This document shows, one piece after another, positions 1-9,997 of a stretch of DNA of 64,000 bases. The DNA lies in contig JAAXTM010000003.1 of NCBI GenBank assembly GCA_013336525.1, positions 248,001 to 312,000 of the forward strand. Direction: 5' to 3'. The notes beneath the pieces were generated by a model. The model saw only the letters and a program-made list of their open reading frames with translations. It had not been told where the DNA came from and ran no database searches. The DNA is from Geobacteraceae bacterium (GTDB lineage Bacteria > Desulfobacterota > Desulfuromonadia > Geobacterales > Pseudopelobacteraceae). A program made the translations under genes and the position numbers. Position 1 is the stretch's first letter; each line of letters opens with the position of its first letter.

Positions 1-860
1 GTGTAGTGATATTTAGAGGCAAATGTACGCGCCGCTGCGATGCTCTCAACATAGGATAGCAGAAAACAGGCAAACGCCAGCTCTAGCAGTCCTTCGATGT
101 GCTGAATGTGGAAGGATGGCACCTCCATCGCAGGGATGCCGGCCGGAATGAACCCAACAACACTTACCCCTTGTTCATTCAGTCCAAATCCAAAGACGAT
201 GGCAGTAGCAATCACTACGACCACTAATGCCGCTGGTCGGCCGGGATAAAACCGCTCTCCGCAAACCAGCAGCACGAGTGAGACGACTCCAAGGGTTATG
301 ACAATTCCTTGAGCGCCGTTCAGTTGTTGAACAGTCACCAGCAGGCGTTCAAAAAAATTATCACCGCCGCCCGGTACGCCGAACAGCTTGGGCAACTGCA
401 TGGAGGTTATGCTTAGGGCTGCGCCGGCTTTAAAGCCGAGCAGGATTGATTCGGAAATGAAATTTACGAATGAACTGAGGCGCATGATCCAGGCTACAAA
501 AAAGAAAGCAGCTACCATAATGGCGGTCATGGCGGCAATGGCCGCATATGAGGCGGGGTTTCCAGCGGCCATTGTTCCAATTACGCTGGCTACCATGACC
601 GAAATAGAAGCTATAGGGCCGATTGACAGGTGACGTGATGAAGCAAAAAGCGCGTAGGCAATGCCGCTGAATATATAACTGTAGAGTCCGGTTTGCGGAG
701 ATAGGCCGGCCAGTGTGGCATATGCCATTGCCACCGGTACGGCATATGCCGCAAGAGTAATACCGGCTATGAGGTCCGGCCAGAGCCATGCGGTCTGATA
801 GCGTGGAAGCCAGGTAATGATCGGGACAAGTTGTATCAACATCCGTAGATAGTTTTTCAT
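1..860 (-). CDS. SulP family anion (sulfate) transporter, N-terminal part
   Basis: The gene runs off the left edge, so about 286 N-terminal residues are visible and the C-terminal STAS domain cannot be judged. Reading the minus strand from the ATG at 860 gives MKNYLRMLIQLVPII followed by a string of hydrophobic segments. The typical SulP start is present: a WLPRYQ-like loop, DLIAGITLAAYAVPVAMAYA, then the GLSPQTGLYS motif, and further on SSRHLSIGPIAS. SulP proteins are inner-membrane symporters or exchangers for sulfate, bicarbonate or other anions; the substrate cannot be told here. It is transcribed away from an O-acetylhomoserine sulfhydrylase gene, so a role in sulfur supply is possible but inferred. 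A TTGACT/TATAAA pair lies upstream on its strand (916-921 and 895-900), but the 15-base spacer is short for sigma-70. Confidence 0.88.
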   Translation of the reverse strand, partial: MKNYLRMLIQLVPIITWLPRYQTAWLWPDLIAGITLAAYAVPVAMAYATLAGLSPQTGLYSYIFSGIAYALFASSRHLSIGPIASISVMVASVIGTMAAGNPASYAAIAAMTAIMVAAFFFVAWIMRLSSFVNFISESILLGFKAGAALSITSMQLPKLFGVPGGGDNFFERLLVTVQQLNGAQGIVITLGVVSLVLLVCGERFYPGRPAALVVVVIATAIVFGFGLNEQGVSVVGFIPAGIPAMEVPSFHIQHIEGLLELAFACFLLSYVESIAAARTFASKYHY

Positions 861-956
861 AGTATCTGTCCTGTCTTTTTGAACGCTTATCATGTTTATA
901 AGGGTTTAAGACGTTAGTCAATGGCATAGTAGCACCGGCAGGCCGTAATTGGCTGA

Positions 957-2345
<1,389 letters not shown>

Positions 2346-2369
2346 TCTGCCCCCTTTTTTTGACGTATG

Positions 2370-2402
2370 AATGGGCAATCCTTGTGGTTGCCCATTATTT
2401 TG
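2370..2402 (+). terminator. intrinsic terminator after metY
   Basis: A perfect 9-bp stem (2370-2378 with 2388-2396), loop of 9 bases, is followed by ATTTTGTGT. It lies 25 bases after the sulfhydrylase stop codon. Confidence 0.7.
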
Positions 2403-2465
2403 TGTAATATCTCCCGGAAATGTCATGAAGTTAATTCCAATTTCAAATTATAGGAGTTGTCCAAA

Positions 2466-2834
2466 ATGTATATGCTTACGATCCGTACCAGTTTTGCAGC
2501 TGCGCATAACCTGATGAATTATCAGGGGGATTGTGAAAACCTGCATGGCCACAATTGGAAAGTTGAAGTAGCGGTTACGGCCAAAGAGCTGGACAAGGCA
2601 GGGCTCGGCATAGATTTTAAGGTTCTTAAGCGTGAAGCGGGAGCGATTATAAACGAGCTGGACCATAAATATCTTAACGATAATCCTGCTTTCAGTGGCA
2701 TTTCTCCTTCATCGGAACATATTTCCAGATATCTGTATCAACGCATTTCAGAACGCATGAACAATGACAATATCAAGGTTGATTCAATTACTGTCTGGGA
2801 GTCTGAAAACGCATCTGCACGATATTATGAGTGA
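2466..2834 (+). CDS. queD: 6-carboxytetrahydropterin synthase QueD
   Basis: A 122-residue protein of the PTPS/QueD family, which converts dihydroneopterin triphosphate to 6-carboxytetrahydropterin, the second step towards the tRNA base queuosine. The zinc ligands His14, His27 and His29 and the catalytic Cys23 are seen in AAAHNL and CENLHGHNW. An HKYLN motif follows near 67-71 and a WESE segment near the C-terminus. The ATG at 2466 was chosen because AGGAG sits at 2452-2456, nine bases upstream; an in-frame TTG at 2457 is too close to that site. The stop overlaps the start of queE by 8 bases, so the two are probably translationally coupled. The presence of QueE next door favours QueD over eukaryote-type PTPS. 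Confidence 0.93.
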   Translation: MYMLTIRTSFAAAHNLMNYQGDCENLHGHNWKVEVAVTAKELDKAGLGIDFKVLKREAGAIINELDHKYLNDNPAFSGISPSSEHISRYLYQRISERMNNDNIKVDSITVWESENASARYYE

Positions 2835-3576
2835 TCTGCTATATATCAGTGAAATATTTTCGTCCATTCAGGGCGAAGGTATGCTGGCCGGGCGCAGGCA
2901 GATTTTTGTTCGTCTTACGGAATGCAATCTTGACTGTCGCTATTGCGATACTGATTTTGAAAAAACAGATATGGGTCGTCTGGAATCTAACCCCGGCTCA
3001 GGCCGGTTTATAAATATTCCGCAGCCTTTGCCGTTAAATAAACTATCGGCCATAGTTAATGATTGGCAATCGCAGCTGCCCGGGGCTCATCATTCCGTCA
3101 GTGTTACTGGAGGGGAGCCGCTTATTCATGCGGACACTCTTGCGGAGTGGTTACCTGAAATAAGAAAAACACTTCCGATCCACCTTGAAACAAACGGCAC
3201 CATGTACTCTGCTCTTCGGCAGGTTAAACAATTCGTAGACTATATCAGTATGGATATCAAGCTTCCCTCTACCGCCTGCTGTACGGAACAGTTATGGGAT
3301 CTGCATGCACTTTTTCTAAGTGAGGCTCATGGCAGCAACGTCTCAGTAAAAGTAGTGGTTGGTGAGTTGACACCTGAAAGTGAAATTAGGCAGGTGTGCG
3401 ATCTGATAGCTTCGGTTGATGCTGCTACACCGTTATTTATTCAGCCTTTATCGATGCCGGACGGGAGTATCGGTGTTACTGCCGGGCAAATTTTACATCT
3501 TCAGGAGCTTGCGTCCTCCCGTCTTTCTGATGTGCGGGTAATTCCTCAAATGCATAAACTATTGGGTGCGCTTTGA
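2827..3576 (+). CDS. queE: 7-carboxy-7-deazaguanine synthase QueE
   Basis: A radical SAM enzyme of 249 residues that ring-contracts 6-carboxytetrahydropterin to 7-carboxy-7-deazaguanine for queuosine. The Fe-S cluster motif CNLDCRYC (Cys33, Cys37, Cys40) has the CX3CX2C spacing, and a SAM-binding VTGGEPL follows near residue 99. The N-terminal YISEIFSSIQGEG is typical of QueE. The ATG at 2827 lies inside the end of queD, 8 bases of overlap. Starts further upstream would add non-homologous sequence. QueC and GTP cyclohydrolase genes are not in the window. Confidence 0.93.
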   Translation: MSDLLYISEIFSSIQGEGMLAGRRQIFVRLTECNLDCRYCDTDFEKTDMGRLESNPGSGRFINIPQPLPLNKLSAIVNDWQSQLPGAHHSVSVTGGEPLIHADTLAEWLPEIRKTLPIHLETNGTMYSALRQVKQFVDYISMDIKLPSTACCTEQLWDLHALFLSEAHGSNVSVKVVVGELTPESEIRQVCDLIASVDAATPLFIQPLSMPDGSIGVTAGQILHLQELASSRLSDVRVIPQMHKLLGAL

Positions 3577-3953
3577 TTATTGAAACAGTTACATTGGATT
3601 CAGGCCTCAGCATTATTCTGCTTGATCAAACCCGGCATTATTTCGGTGGTTACTTTCATGTTAAGGTGCTTGTGTATTGCGATATTCCGCTGGAACAGCA
3701 CTATTTTGAAAATGATGTCGAATATGGCTATGTTGTAAAAAAAATGGGGACAACCGTTAGATTTGAACGGATTCTTGATAAAATGGCCGTTCCTGAATCT
3801 GAAATAGATTCGGTCCGTAGCCAGCTGATACAGGCTTTTCATGAAACTACCAAGGCTTATTTGTCGACACCTGACTTTGCTCCCCGCTTTGTTCGTAGCG
3901 AGTATTTGAAACATGTGAAAAAACCCTCTCAAATTCAAAGTTCAAGAGCGTAA
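3573..3953 (+). CDS. conserved hypothetical protein in queuosine-rlmD operon
   Basis: I do not recognise a domain in this 126-residue protein. It starts at a TTG whose last two bases overlap the queE stop (TTGA), and stops one base before the next gene's GTG, so it is firmly embedded in the operon. It looks soluble: beta-rich in the first 70 residues (GLSIILLDQ, GGYFHVKVLVYCDI), then a helical half with a basic tail (FVRSEYLKHVKK). There is no signal peptide, membrane segment or cysteine cluster. The protein resembles unnamed proteins of Geobacter-type genomes as far as I can recall, but I assign no function. Confidence 0.75.
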   Translation: MIIETVTLDSGLSIILLDQTRHYFGGYFHVKVLVYCDIPLEQHYFENDVEYGYVVKKMGTTVRFERILDKMAVPESEIDSVRSQLIQAFHETTKAYLSTPDFAPRFVRSEYLKHVKKPSQIQSSRA

Positions 3954-3954
3954 T

Positions 3955-5268
3955 GTGCCATTACAAGTTGCAACTATTGATAAACTTGCCTTTGGTGGCA
4001 ATGGTGTCTGCCGGATTGACGGCAAAGTCTGTTTTGTACCCTTCAGCTGCCCCGGTGATGAGCTCTCTCTCCGTATAACAGCCCAGAAAAAATCATATTG
4101 TACGGCTTCGATAGTCGAAATATTAATTCCTTCTCCGGACAGAACCGTTCCTGAATGTTCTATCTTTGGCGCATGTGGAGGTTGTAACTGGCAGCATATC
4201 AGCTATCCCACCCAGCTCCAACAGAAGCGGCAAATACTTGCGGAAACCCTCTGGAGAGGGGCTCGTGTCCAAGCGGATCTGGTTGATGATGTAGTGGCTG
4301 CGTCGAATCAGTATGGTTACCGGAGTCGTCTTCAGTTCAAGGTCTCTGTTCAGAATGGAAAGCTTCGTATCGGTTTTTACCGCCAGGGTTCTCATCATGT
4401 GGAGGATGTATCGGTCGGTTGTCCCATAGCGGCACCATCGATTAATAAGGTGTTGAACTGTTTCAGAGATGTTCTCACGTCTTATCCTGATGTGGAGTCG
4501 GTTACACAGCTCAGTGTCGATGCCGGCGACAGCGGGGTGATTGCGGTAATACATCATAAAGGTGTCGTTACTTCAAAGGGCAGAAACTATTTTATTGAGC
4601 GGTCTGGTGATTTTGGGCCATGTACGGGACTTTTTCTTAAAGCTGATAATCAGCCGTGCGGTAAAAAAATATGGGGCAGCTCCGATATATCCTATTGCAT
4701 GAAACGGGCTGACTTTGGCGAAAAACCGTTGGTGCTGTCTTATCCCCCAGGCGGATTTGCGCAGGTGCACCAACTGCAAAATATTTCCATGTTGTCCGTC
4801 ATAAGAAGACTCGGGACTTTTTTACCTACCGAGCGACTCCTGGATCTGTACTGCGGAAATGGTAATTTTTCGATTCCTCTGGCTTTTGAAGTAGCATCGG
4901 TGGTCGGAATTGAGGGGAGTGCAGATTCAATTCGGGCTGCCGAATATAATAAAGAGCTAAACAGTGTTGCAAATATTCAGTTTTTTTGTGATGATGCCGC
5001 TTCCGGTGTGCGAAAACTTGCTGAGCAAGGCATGAGATTTGATACAGTTTTGCTTGATCCGCCACGCTCTGGTGCCGGGGATGCCGTTTCTGGTATTGTA
5101 AGTATGAAACCGGATAAAATTATCTATGTTTCGTGCGATCCCAATACACTTGCGCGGGATTGCGGCTTGTTGTCCGGTTTCGGTTACAGCGTTGTCAGGA
5201 CTGTTCCGATTGATATGTTTCCTCAGACCTACCATCTTGAAAGTGTTACTTTACTCTGCAGGTCCTAG
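3955..5268 (+). CDS. rlmD: 23S rRNA (uracil-C5)-methyltransferase, RlmD/RumA family
   Basis: A 437-residue SAM-dependent RNA uridine methyltransferase. An N-terminal TRAM domain (DKLAFGGNGVCRIDGKVCFV, residues 9-28) precedes a [4Fe-4S] site with Cys68, Cys74, Cys77 and Cys156. The C-terminal Rossmann fold shows LDLYCGNGNFSIPLA, LLDPPRSGAG and the catalytic YVSCDPNTLARD with Cys394. These are the marks of RlmD, which makes m5U1939 in 23S rRNA; RlmCD- or TrmA-like specificity cannot be excluded from sequence alone. The start is a GTG at 3955, directly after the preceding gene, with only a weak AAGAG upstream. The next gene follows after 10 bases. Confidence 0.9.
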   Translation: MPLQVATIDKLAFGGNGVCRIDGKVCFVPFSCPGDELSLRITAQKKSYCTASIVEILIPSPDRTVPECSIFGACGGCNWQHISYPTQLQQKRQILAETLWRGARVQADLVDDVVAASNQYGYRSRLQFKVSVQNGKLRIGFYRQGSHHVEDVSVGCPIAAPSINKVLNCFRDVLTSYPDVESVTQLSVDAGDSGVIAVIHHKGVVTSKGRNYFIERSGDFGPCTGLFLKADNQPCGKKIWGSSDISYCMKRADFGEKPLVLSYPPGGFAQVHQLQNISMLSVIRRLGTFLPTERLLDLYCGNGNFSIPLAFEVASVVGIEGSADSIRAAEYNKELNSVANIQFFCDDAASGVRKLAEQGMRFDTVLLDPPRSGAGDAVSGIVSMKPDKIIYVSCDPNTLARDCGLLSGFGYSVVRTVPIDMFPQTYHLESVTLLCRS

Positions 5269-5278
5269 AAAGGGTTTT

Positions 5279-6304
5279 ATGAATTTTATTAGCCGGTGGT
5301 TTTCGAAGTCTCCGTCCGATTTATTGGCCAAGGGAGACAGGTATATGGAGTCAGATAGTTTTTTTGATGCCAGGACCTGCTATGAGGACGGTTTTAAACA
5401 CTGTCCCGGTGATGAAACTGGTGGCGCTCTGAAATCAGTTCTTTTAGAGCGGATAGACGCTGCTAATTGTAAACTCGCCGAGCTTAACCTTCAAGAAGCT
5501 GAATTTGCTCATTCACGTGGGGATACCGTAAAAGCAATTGATCATCTTGAGCTTGTAAAAACGCTTACCAGTAATCTGGTCTTACGGAAAAAGGCTGAAG
5601 AATTAATTCTCCGCTTTACGCCGCAAGACGATGGTCACGATGAACCGGCCAACACCACTCACTCCTCATGTGGATCGTGTTCCAGTTCTTCTTCCGGATG
5701 TTCTTCTGATAGCACGCCTTCTGACGATTCTTTGCCATTGCTGGAGTATTATGAACTGCTTATCCATCAATTACCTGCAGATCAATACCAGCGTTATACC
5801 AAGCTTGGGGAAACTTTTGCGAGTGCTTATGTCGCTGCCAGCCAGGATAAACATCTCGAAGCATTATCCGGCTTTGAGGACTGTGCTGATACTTTGCCGG
5901 AGGATATCTTTTTATATGAAAAAGGAAAAGTTCTGCACCGGCTTGGAAAAGATCGTGAAGCTGAGCAGTGCCTTCGTAAAGCGGTCCAGCTGAATGGTGC
6001 CAATTCACTTGCATGGTTAAATCTGGCACTTGTACTGCGTGAGAGTTATCGTTTTGAGGATGCTCTGACGACAATCGAAACAATGATAGCAGAACAAATT
6101 ATGCCGGAAGAGGCGCAGCTGCTTCGGGCCAGTATTTTTGAGGCAACCGGCAACCATGAAAGTGCTGTGAATCAGTATGTCGAGCTGCTGCAGACACCAT
6201 GGGCGCGTCCTGCTGCTGAAAAACTGTATGGATTGCTTATGGAAGTTGGTCGTAAAGATGACGCTGCTGCTATTTTTAAAAAATATTTGAAATCATGTCA
6301 TTAA
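5279..6304 (+). CDS. TPR-repeat protein with a Ser/Cys-rich linker
   Basis: A 341-residue protein with two helical tetratricopeptide-like blocks. The first is about residues 10-112; the second, about 150-338, contains classic TPR pairs (EAEQCLRKAVQLNGANSLAWLN and neighbours). Between them is a striking low-complexity stretch at 129-145 made almost only of Ser, Cys and Gly. The N-terminal MNFISRWFSKSP is short and amphipathic, with no clear signal peptide. The ATG at 5279 has AAGGG in front and lies 10 bases behind rlmD, so it is probably the last gene of the queD operon. TPRs imply a protein-interaction role; the partner is unknown. Confidence 0.82.
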   Translation: MNFISRWFSKSPSDLLAKGDRYMESDSFFDARTCYEDGFKHCPGDETGGALKSVLLERIDAANCKLAELNLQEAEFAHSRGDTVKAIDHLELVKTLTSNLVLRKKAEELILRFTPQDDGHDEPANTTHSSCGSCSSSSSGCSSDSTPSDDSLPLLEYYELLIHQLPADQYQRYTKLGETFASAYVAASQDKHLEALSGFEDCADTLPEDIFLYEKGKVLHRLGKDREAEQCLRKAVQLNGANSLAWLNLALVLRESYRFEDALTTIETMIAEQIMPEEAQLLRASIFEATGNHESAVNQYVELLQTPWARPAAEKLYGLLMEVGRKDDAAAIFKKYLKSCH

Positions 6305-6384
6305 TGCACTTGTAAGGATTGTCAGGCCTACAGGTTGTTCATTGTATTATTTCAAGCCGTTACGGCTACGATTATGGAGGGGTT

Positions 6385-6660
6385 ATGAACAAATCAGAAC
6401 TTATTGAACAGTTAGCTGTGAAAAAAGATTTACCGATCAAGCGGGCAGAAGAGCTTGTCAATCTGATTTTCTCTTCTATGGGCGAAGCAATGGTAAAGGG
6501 CGACCGAATTGAAATTCGTGGCCTTGGAAGTTTTGTAATCAAAGAGTATGGAACTTATACCGGCCGAAACCCAAAAACCGGTGAGCCGATCAAGGTCAGT
6601 CCCAAAAGGCTCCCCTTTTTCAAGGTTGGTAAAGAACTGAAAGAAATGGTACTCGGTTAA
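6385..6660 (+). CDS. HU/IHF-family DNA-binding protein
   Basis: A 91-residue nucleoid protein. The helical N-terminal half starts MNKSELIEQLAVKKDLP, and the DNA-binding arm carries the family signature GRNPKTGEPIKV at 60-71, including the kinking Pro. Length and the short C-terminus fit IHF-beta or HU. HU homodimers and IHF heterodimers cannot be told apart here without the partner gene. The ATG at 6385 has a strong GGAGGGG site seven bases upstream. An in-frame upstream extension from 6319 has no ribosome site and is not family-like. Confidence 0.9.
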   Translation: MNKSELIEQLAVKKDLPIKRAEELVNLIFSSMGEAMVKGDRIEIRGLGSFVIKEYGTYTGRNPKTGEPIKVSPKRLPFFKVGKELKEMVLG

Positions 6661-6687
6661 TCAGTTGCTGCTATCAGGGAAGTCTTG

Positions 6688-7623
6688 ATGAATGAATATT
6701 GTGCCGCTATTGATTTCGGGACTAATACCGCTCGTTTACTCATTGCCGAACGTTCGCCAACGGGAATTGTTCCTGTTCGTGTAGAGCGGGAAGTTGTCCG
6801 TCTCGGTGGTGGCTTTACAGACCAATATGGTTTATCTGCTGAAGCGGTTGAACGCGGTTTGACCTGTCTGCGCCGCTTCTCTGAAATTATCTCGGAGTAT
6901 GGGGTGCTGCAGATTCGAGCCTCCGCAACAAGTGCGGTGCGGGATGCCGTCAATGGTAAGGCATTTGTTGACAAGGTGCTTCAGGAAACCGGCATAAAGC
7001 TTGTTGTCATAGATGGGGACCTGGAAGCTCGTCTGACACTCAGGGGAGTAATATCAGGGCTGGATTCTGAAAGTGGCTCGTTTGCGGTTCTTGATGTGGG
7101 TGGGGGGAGTACAGAGTTTACGGTATCATGCCAAGGCTCTCCTGTTTTTATCAAAAGTATGCCGATCGGTGTAGTGCGGCTTACAGAAGGTTTTCGTACT
7201 GAAATCGAAATGTTTGAACGTGTACAATCTGTTATAGATCAGCTGGAGAAAGATTTGTTCTCGGCTGGAATTATCGTATCAGGAGATTCCGAGTTGGTCG
7301 GGACGGCCGGCACCGCGACAACCATTGCAGCAATAAAGTTGGAAATGGTTGATTATGACTATCGCAAGGTTAATAATTTTACCGTGAGTGGTGGAGATGT
7401 CTCTGAAATATTTCAGCGTTTGTCGCGGCTTACTCCCCAGGAAAGGCTGTCAATCAAAGGGGTTGAAAAAGGACGTGAAGATCTTATTATTGCCGGTTTG
7501 GTAATCATTACTTCAATTATGGAAAGGTTTGGTTTCAAGCGGTTGAAGGTCAGTGATTTTGGCCTGCTGGAAGGATTGGCACTCTCAAACAGTGAATTAA
7601 TAATACCGATGCCCAGTGGTTGA
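6688..7623 (+). CDS. Ppx/GppA family exopolyphosphatase
   Basis: A 311-residue ASKHA-fold phosphatase that hydrolyses polyphosphate or pppGpp. Motifs seen are the phosphate-1 loop AIDFGTNTARLLIAE (residues 7-21), ASATSAVRDA (78-87), the catalytic-Glu region DLEARLTLRGV (Glu113), VLDVGGGSTEF (134-144) and GTAGTATTIAA. It is the short form, lacking the C-terminal HD domain of E. coli Ppx/GppA, as is common in Deltaproteobacteria. The ATG at 6688 has CAGGGAAG upstream; the adjacent TTG at 6685 is less likely. The gene follows HU after 27 bases. Choice between Ppx and GppA activity is not possible from sequence. Confidence 0.88.
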   Translation: MNEYCAAIDFGTNTARLLIAERSPTGIVPVRVEREVVRLGGGFTDQYGLSAEAVERGLTCLRRFSEIISEYGVLQIRASATSAVRDAVNGKAFVDKVLQETGIKLVVIDGDLEARLTLRGVISGLDSESGSFAVLDVGGGSTEFTVSCQGSPVFIKSMPIGVVRLTEGFRTEIEMFERVQSVIDQLEKDLFSAGIIVSGDSELVGTAGTATTIAAIKLEMVDYDYRKVNNFTVSGGDVSEIFQRLSRLTPQERLSIKGVEKGREDLIIAGLVIITSIMERFGFKRLKVSDFGLLEGLALSNSELIIPMPSG

Positions 7624-7647
7624 AAATATAAGTACATAGGGGGCGAG

Positions 7648-9138
7648 ATGCTTGATAAACGGGGTTGTGGTGTGCTTTTGCACCCAACATCACTACCGGG
7701 GCCAGGTGGTATCGGCACAGTAGGCAAGGATGCACGTCGTTTTGTTGACCTGCTTGCGGCAATGGGTATGTCTTATTGGCAGGTACTTCCTCTCACACCT
7801 CCGGCATGTGGCAACTCTCCATATTCTTCTTTTTCGGCTTTTGCGGGTAACCCTCTTTTGATTGATCTTGATCAGATTTTCGAAGACGGTAATCTGCCAG
7901 CAATAAGCTACGAAGAGTGTCCTGATGATACCTGTGTTGATTTTGAAGCGGTTACTGAAAAGAAAATGGAGATACTTAAGGCTGCGGGCACAAACTTTCT
8001 ACTGAACAATGCTGCGCCATGTAAACAGGAATTTTGGGATTTTTGCAACACGACTCCATGGCTTCATTACTACTCGCTTTTTATGGCGCTGAAACACCGA
8101 TATAAGGGTAAACCTTGGGTTAAATGGCCGGTTGGGCTGGCGCTGCTGACAACGGAAAAATATGAAAAAGCTTCTGTTGAACTGGGCAAAGAGATAGGTG
8201 TTCAGAAATATATTCAGTGGCAGTTTTTCAGGCAATGGCGGAAATTGCGGACATATGCAGCGGGTAAAGGGATTGCAATAATAGGCGACATCCCGATTTT
8301 CGTTGGCTACGATTCTGCGGATGTGTGGAGTCAACGCGAGCTGTTTTTTCTTGATTCAAAGGGCAGGCCGACTGCCGTCGCAGGAGTGCCTCCAGATTAT
8401 TTCAGCGCGACAGGGCAGTTGTGGGGCAATCCTCTGTATGATTGGGAAGCTTTGGGGCGCCGGAAGTACGATTGGTGGATCGAGCGTTTCCAGTCAATGT
8501 ATGGGCTTTTCGATATTATACGGGTCGATCATTTCAGGGGTTTTGAAGCGGCATGGCAGGTCCCGGTCGGAGAAAAAACAGCTATCAATGGCACATGGGT
8601 CAAGGCTCCGGGCACAAGTCTGTTTGATGCTGTATTCGCCGCTCTCGGGAAATTGCCGATAATTGCCGAAGATCTTGGCGTTATTACACCGGAGGTTGAA
8701 GATTTACGTGATCGTTATCGGTTTCCTGGGATGAAAATTGTGCAGTTTGCCTTTGATTCAGGGCCATCAAACCCGTATCTGCCGCATAATCATCAAAAAA
8801 ATTCCGTTGTTTACACCGGGACACATGACAATGATACTACCGCTGGCTGGTACAATTCCCTGTCTGATGCTCGACGTAGCAGAGTGAATCACTATGTGGG
8901 GAGCAGGGGGGATGACACCATTGAATGTCTTATTCGTACGGTATTCATGTCAGTTGCAGATACCGCAGTTATTCCACTTCAGGATTTAATCGGGTTGGGA
9001 AGTGGGGCCCGCATGAATGTTCCTGGCACCGCATTCGGTAATTGGGGGTGGCGTTTTACCTGGAATATGGTTGCTGATGACCTTGCCGCTAACATTCGCG
9101 ACCAGGTGGAACAATATGGTAGATATAATCCTTCTTGA
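7648..9138 (+). CDS. malQ: 4-alpha-glucanotransferase (amylomaltase)
   Basis: A 496-residue GH77 enzyme that transfers alpha-1,4-glucan chains during glycogen or maltodextrin turnover. The N-terminus RGCGVLLHPTSLPGPGGIG is diagnostic. Catalytic residues are the nucleophile Asp294 in IIRVDHFRGF, the acid/base Glu341 in IIAEDLGVI and the transition-state stabiliser Asp394 in GTHDND. The ATG at 7648 has GGGGGCGAG in front. It is downstream of the Ppx/GppA gene by 24 bases. No other glycogen genes are in the window. Confidence 0.95.
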   Translation: MLDKRGCGVLLHPTSLPGPGGIGTVGKDARRFVDLLAAMGMSYWQVLPLTPPACGNSPYSSFSAFAGNPLLIDLDQIFEDGNLPAISYEECPDDTCVDFEAVTEKKMEILKAAGTNFLLNNAAPCKQEFWDFCNTTPWLHYYSLFMALKHRYKGKPWVKWPVGLALLTTEKYEKASVELGKEIGVQKYIQWQFFRQWRKLRTYAAGKGIAIIGDIPIFVGYDSADVWSQRELFFLDSKGRPTAVAGVPPDYFSATGQLWGNPLYDWEALGRRKYDWWIERFQSMYGLFDIIRVDHFRGFEAAWQVPVGEKTAINGTWVKAPGTSLFDAVFAALGKLPIIAEDLGVITPEVEDLRDRYRFPGMKIVQFAFDSGPSNPYLPHNHQKNSVVYTGTHDNDTTAGWYNSLSDARRSRVNHYVGSRGDDTIECLIRTVFMSVADTAVIPLQDLIGLGSGARMNVPGTAFGNWGWRFTWNMVADDLAANIRDQVEQYGRYNPS

Positions 9139-9205
9139 CAATTCACGCATATTCTCTATACTGACTTGCTTTAAATTAAAACCGCTATGATATCGGATGG
9201 TGTGT

Positions 9206-9751
9206 GTGAAACTTGTTGTAGACCATATAAAAGATACGCCGATTGCCATCACTCTGGACGAGCCTATTGAGACTTTCCCGCTTCTTTTAGGCATGCAGAA
9301 TGATAGTGATTGTCGCATTACCGGTAACATTAAAGGTGATATAACTGTTACCCGTGAATATGACAATATACGAGTTGCCGGGAGGGTGTTTGCGCCGTTG
9401 GCACTGTCCTGCTCACGTTGTCTGGCTGATTATACATCTTTTGTAGACACCAACTTCACAATTTTTTTTCGGAAAGAGAGCTCAGTAACATCATCCGCTG
9501 AAGATGAACTTGAGCTTGGTGAAATGGATCTGCTTTCATCTGCTTATTCTGGCGATGAAATAGATCTAACCCATGAGATAGAAGAACAGGTAGCTATGGA
9601 GATCCCAGTAAAGCCACTCTGTAGTGACTCCTGTAAGGGCCTGTGTCATGAGTGTGGCGCAGATTTGAACACCTCCACCTGTTCGTGCAGCAAAGAACCT
9701 GTTAGTCTTACTTTTAGTGCATTGAAGAACTTTAAAGTAACCCCAAAATAG
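9206..9751 (+). CDS. DUF177 (YceD-like) protein upstream of rpmF
   Basis: A protein of about 181 residues of the DUF177/YceD family, which is almost always encoded directly upstream of rpmF and is linked to 23S rRNA or ribosome metabolism. It has CSRC near residue 69 and a cysteine-rich tail CSDSCKGLCHECG then CSC, probably a zinc site. The middle is acidic (SAEDELELGEMD). The GTG at 9206 is preferred because GGATGG lies six bases upstream and because family members begin M-K/L-V-V-D; an ATG at 9197 in the same frame would add three residues. rpmF follows after 45 bases. Confidence 0.85.
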   Translation: MKLVVDHIKDTPIAITLDEPIETFPLLLGMQNDSDCRITGNIKGDITVTREYDNIRVAGRVFAPLALSCSRCLADYTSFVDTNFTIFFRKESSVTSSAEDELELGEMDLLSSAYSGDEIDLTHEIEEQVAMEIPVKPLCSDSCKGLCHECGADLNTSTCSCSKEPVSLTFSALKNFKVTPK

Positions 9752-9796
9752 AGCGGTGGCACGAGAACGTGTATCACCAGAAAAAGGAGAAATACC

Positions 9797-9985
9797 ATGG
9801 CTGTACCCAAGAAAAAAACATCCAAATCACGCAAAAATATGAGAAGGGCCCATGACTTCTTAACAACACCGTCATTATCCATCTGTCCTCAATGCAAAGC
9901 TGCAAAACTGCCCCATCGTGCATGTCTTGCCTGTGGAACATACAAGGGTAAAGAGGTTATCAACCTTTCCTCAGCACAAGCCTAG
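9797..9985 (+). CDS. rpmF: 50S ribosomal protein L32
   Basis: A 62-residue ribosomal protein with the typical [20 protein letters not shown] start and a zinc ribbon formed by Cys30, Cys33, Cys43 and Cys46. It is therefore the zinc-binding (C+) form of L32. AAAAGGAG precedes the ATG. It sits between DUF177 and plsX, the conserved order that links ribosome and lipid synthesis. Confidence 0.96.
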   Translation: MAVPKKKTSKSRKNMRRAHDFLTTPSLSICPQCKAAKLPHRACLACGTYKGKEVINLSSAQA

Positions 9986-9997
9986 AGAGCTGACTAA

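Noticed and set aside
895-921. Sigma-70 promoter for the SulP gene
   Set aside because: The TTGACT and TATAAA boxes are good but only 15 bases apart, so it was mentioned in the gene entry and not listed.
430-927. Minus-strand open frame of 165 codons overlapping the left edge
   Set aside because: It is a shifted frame of the SulP gene; the true frame from 860 gives clear SulP motifs and hydrophobic segments.
2346-2465. preQ1 riboswitch before queD
   Set aside because: The gap holds a terminator and an AT-rich leader, but no preQ1 aptamer core or A-rich tail pairing could be recognised.
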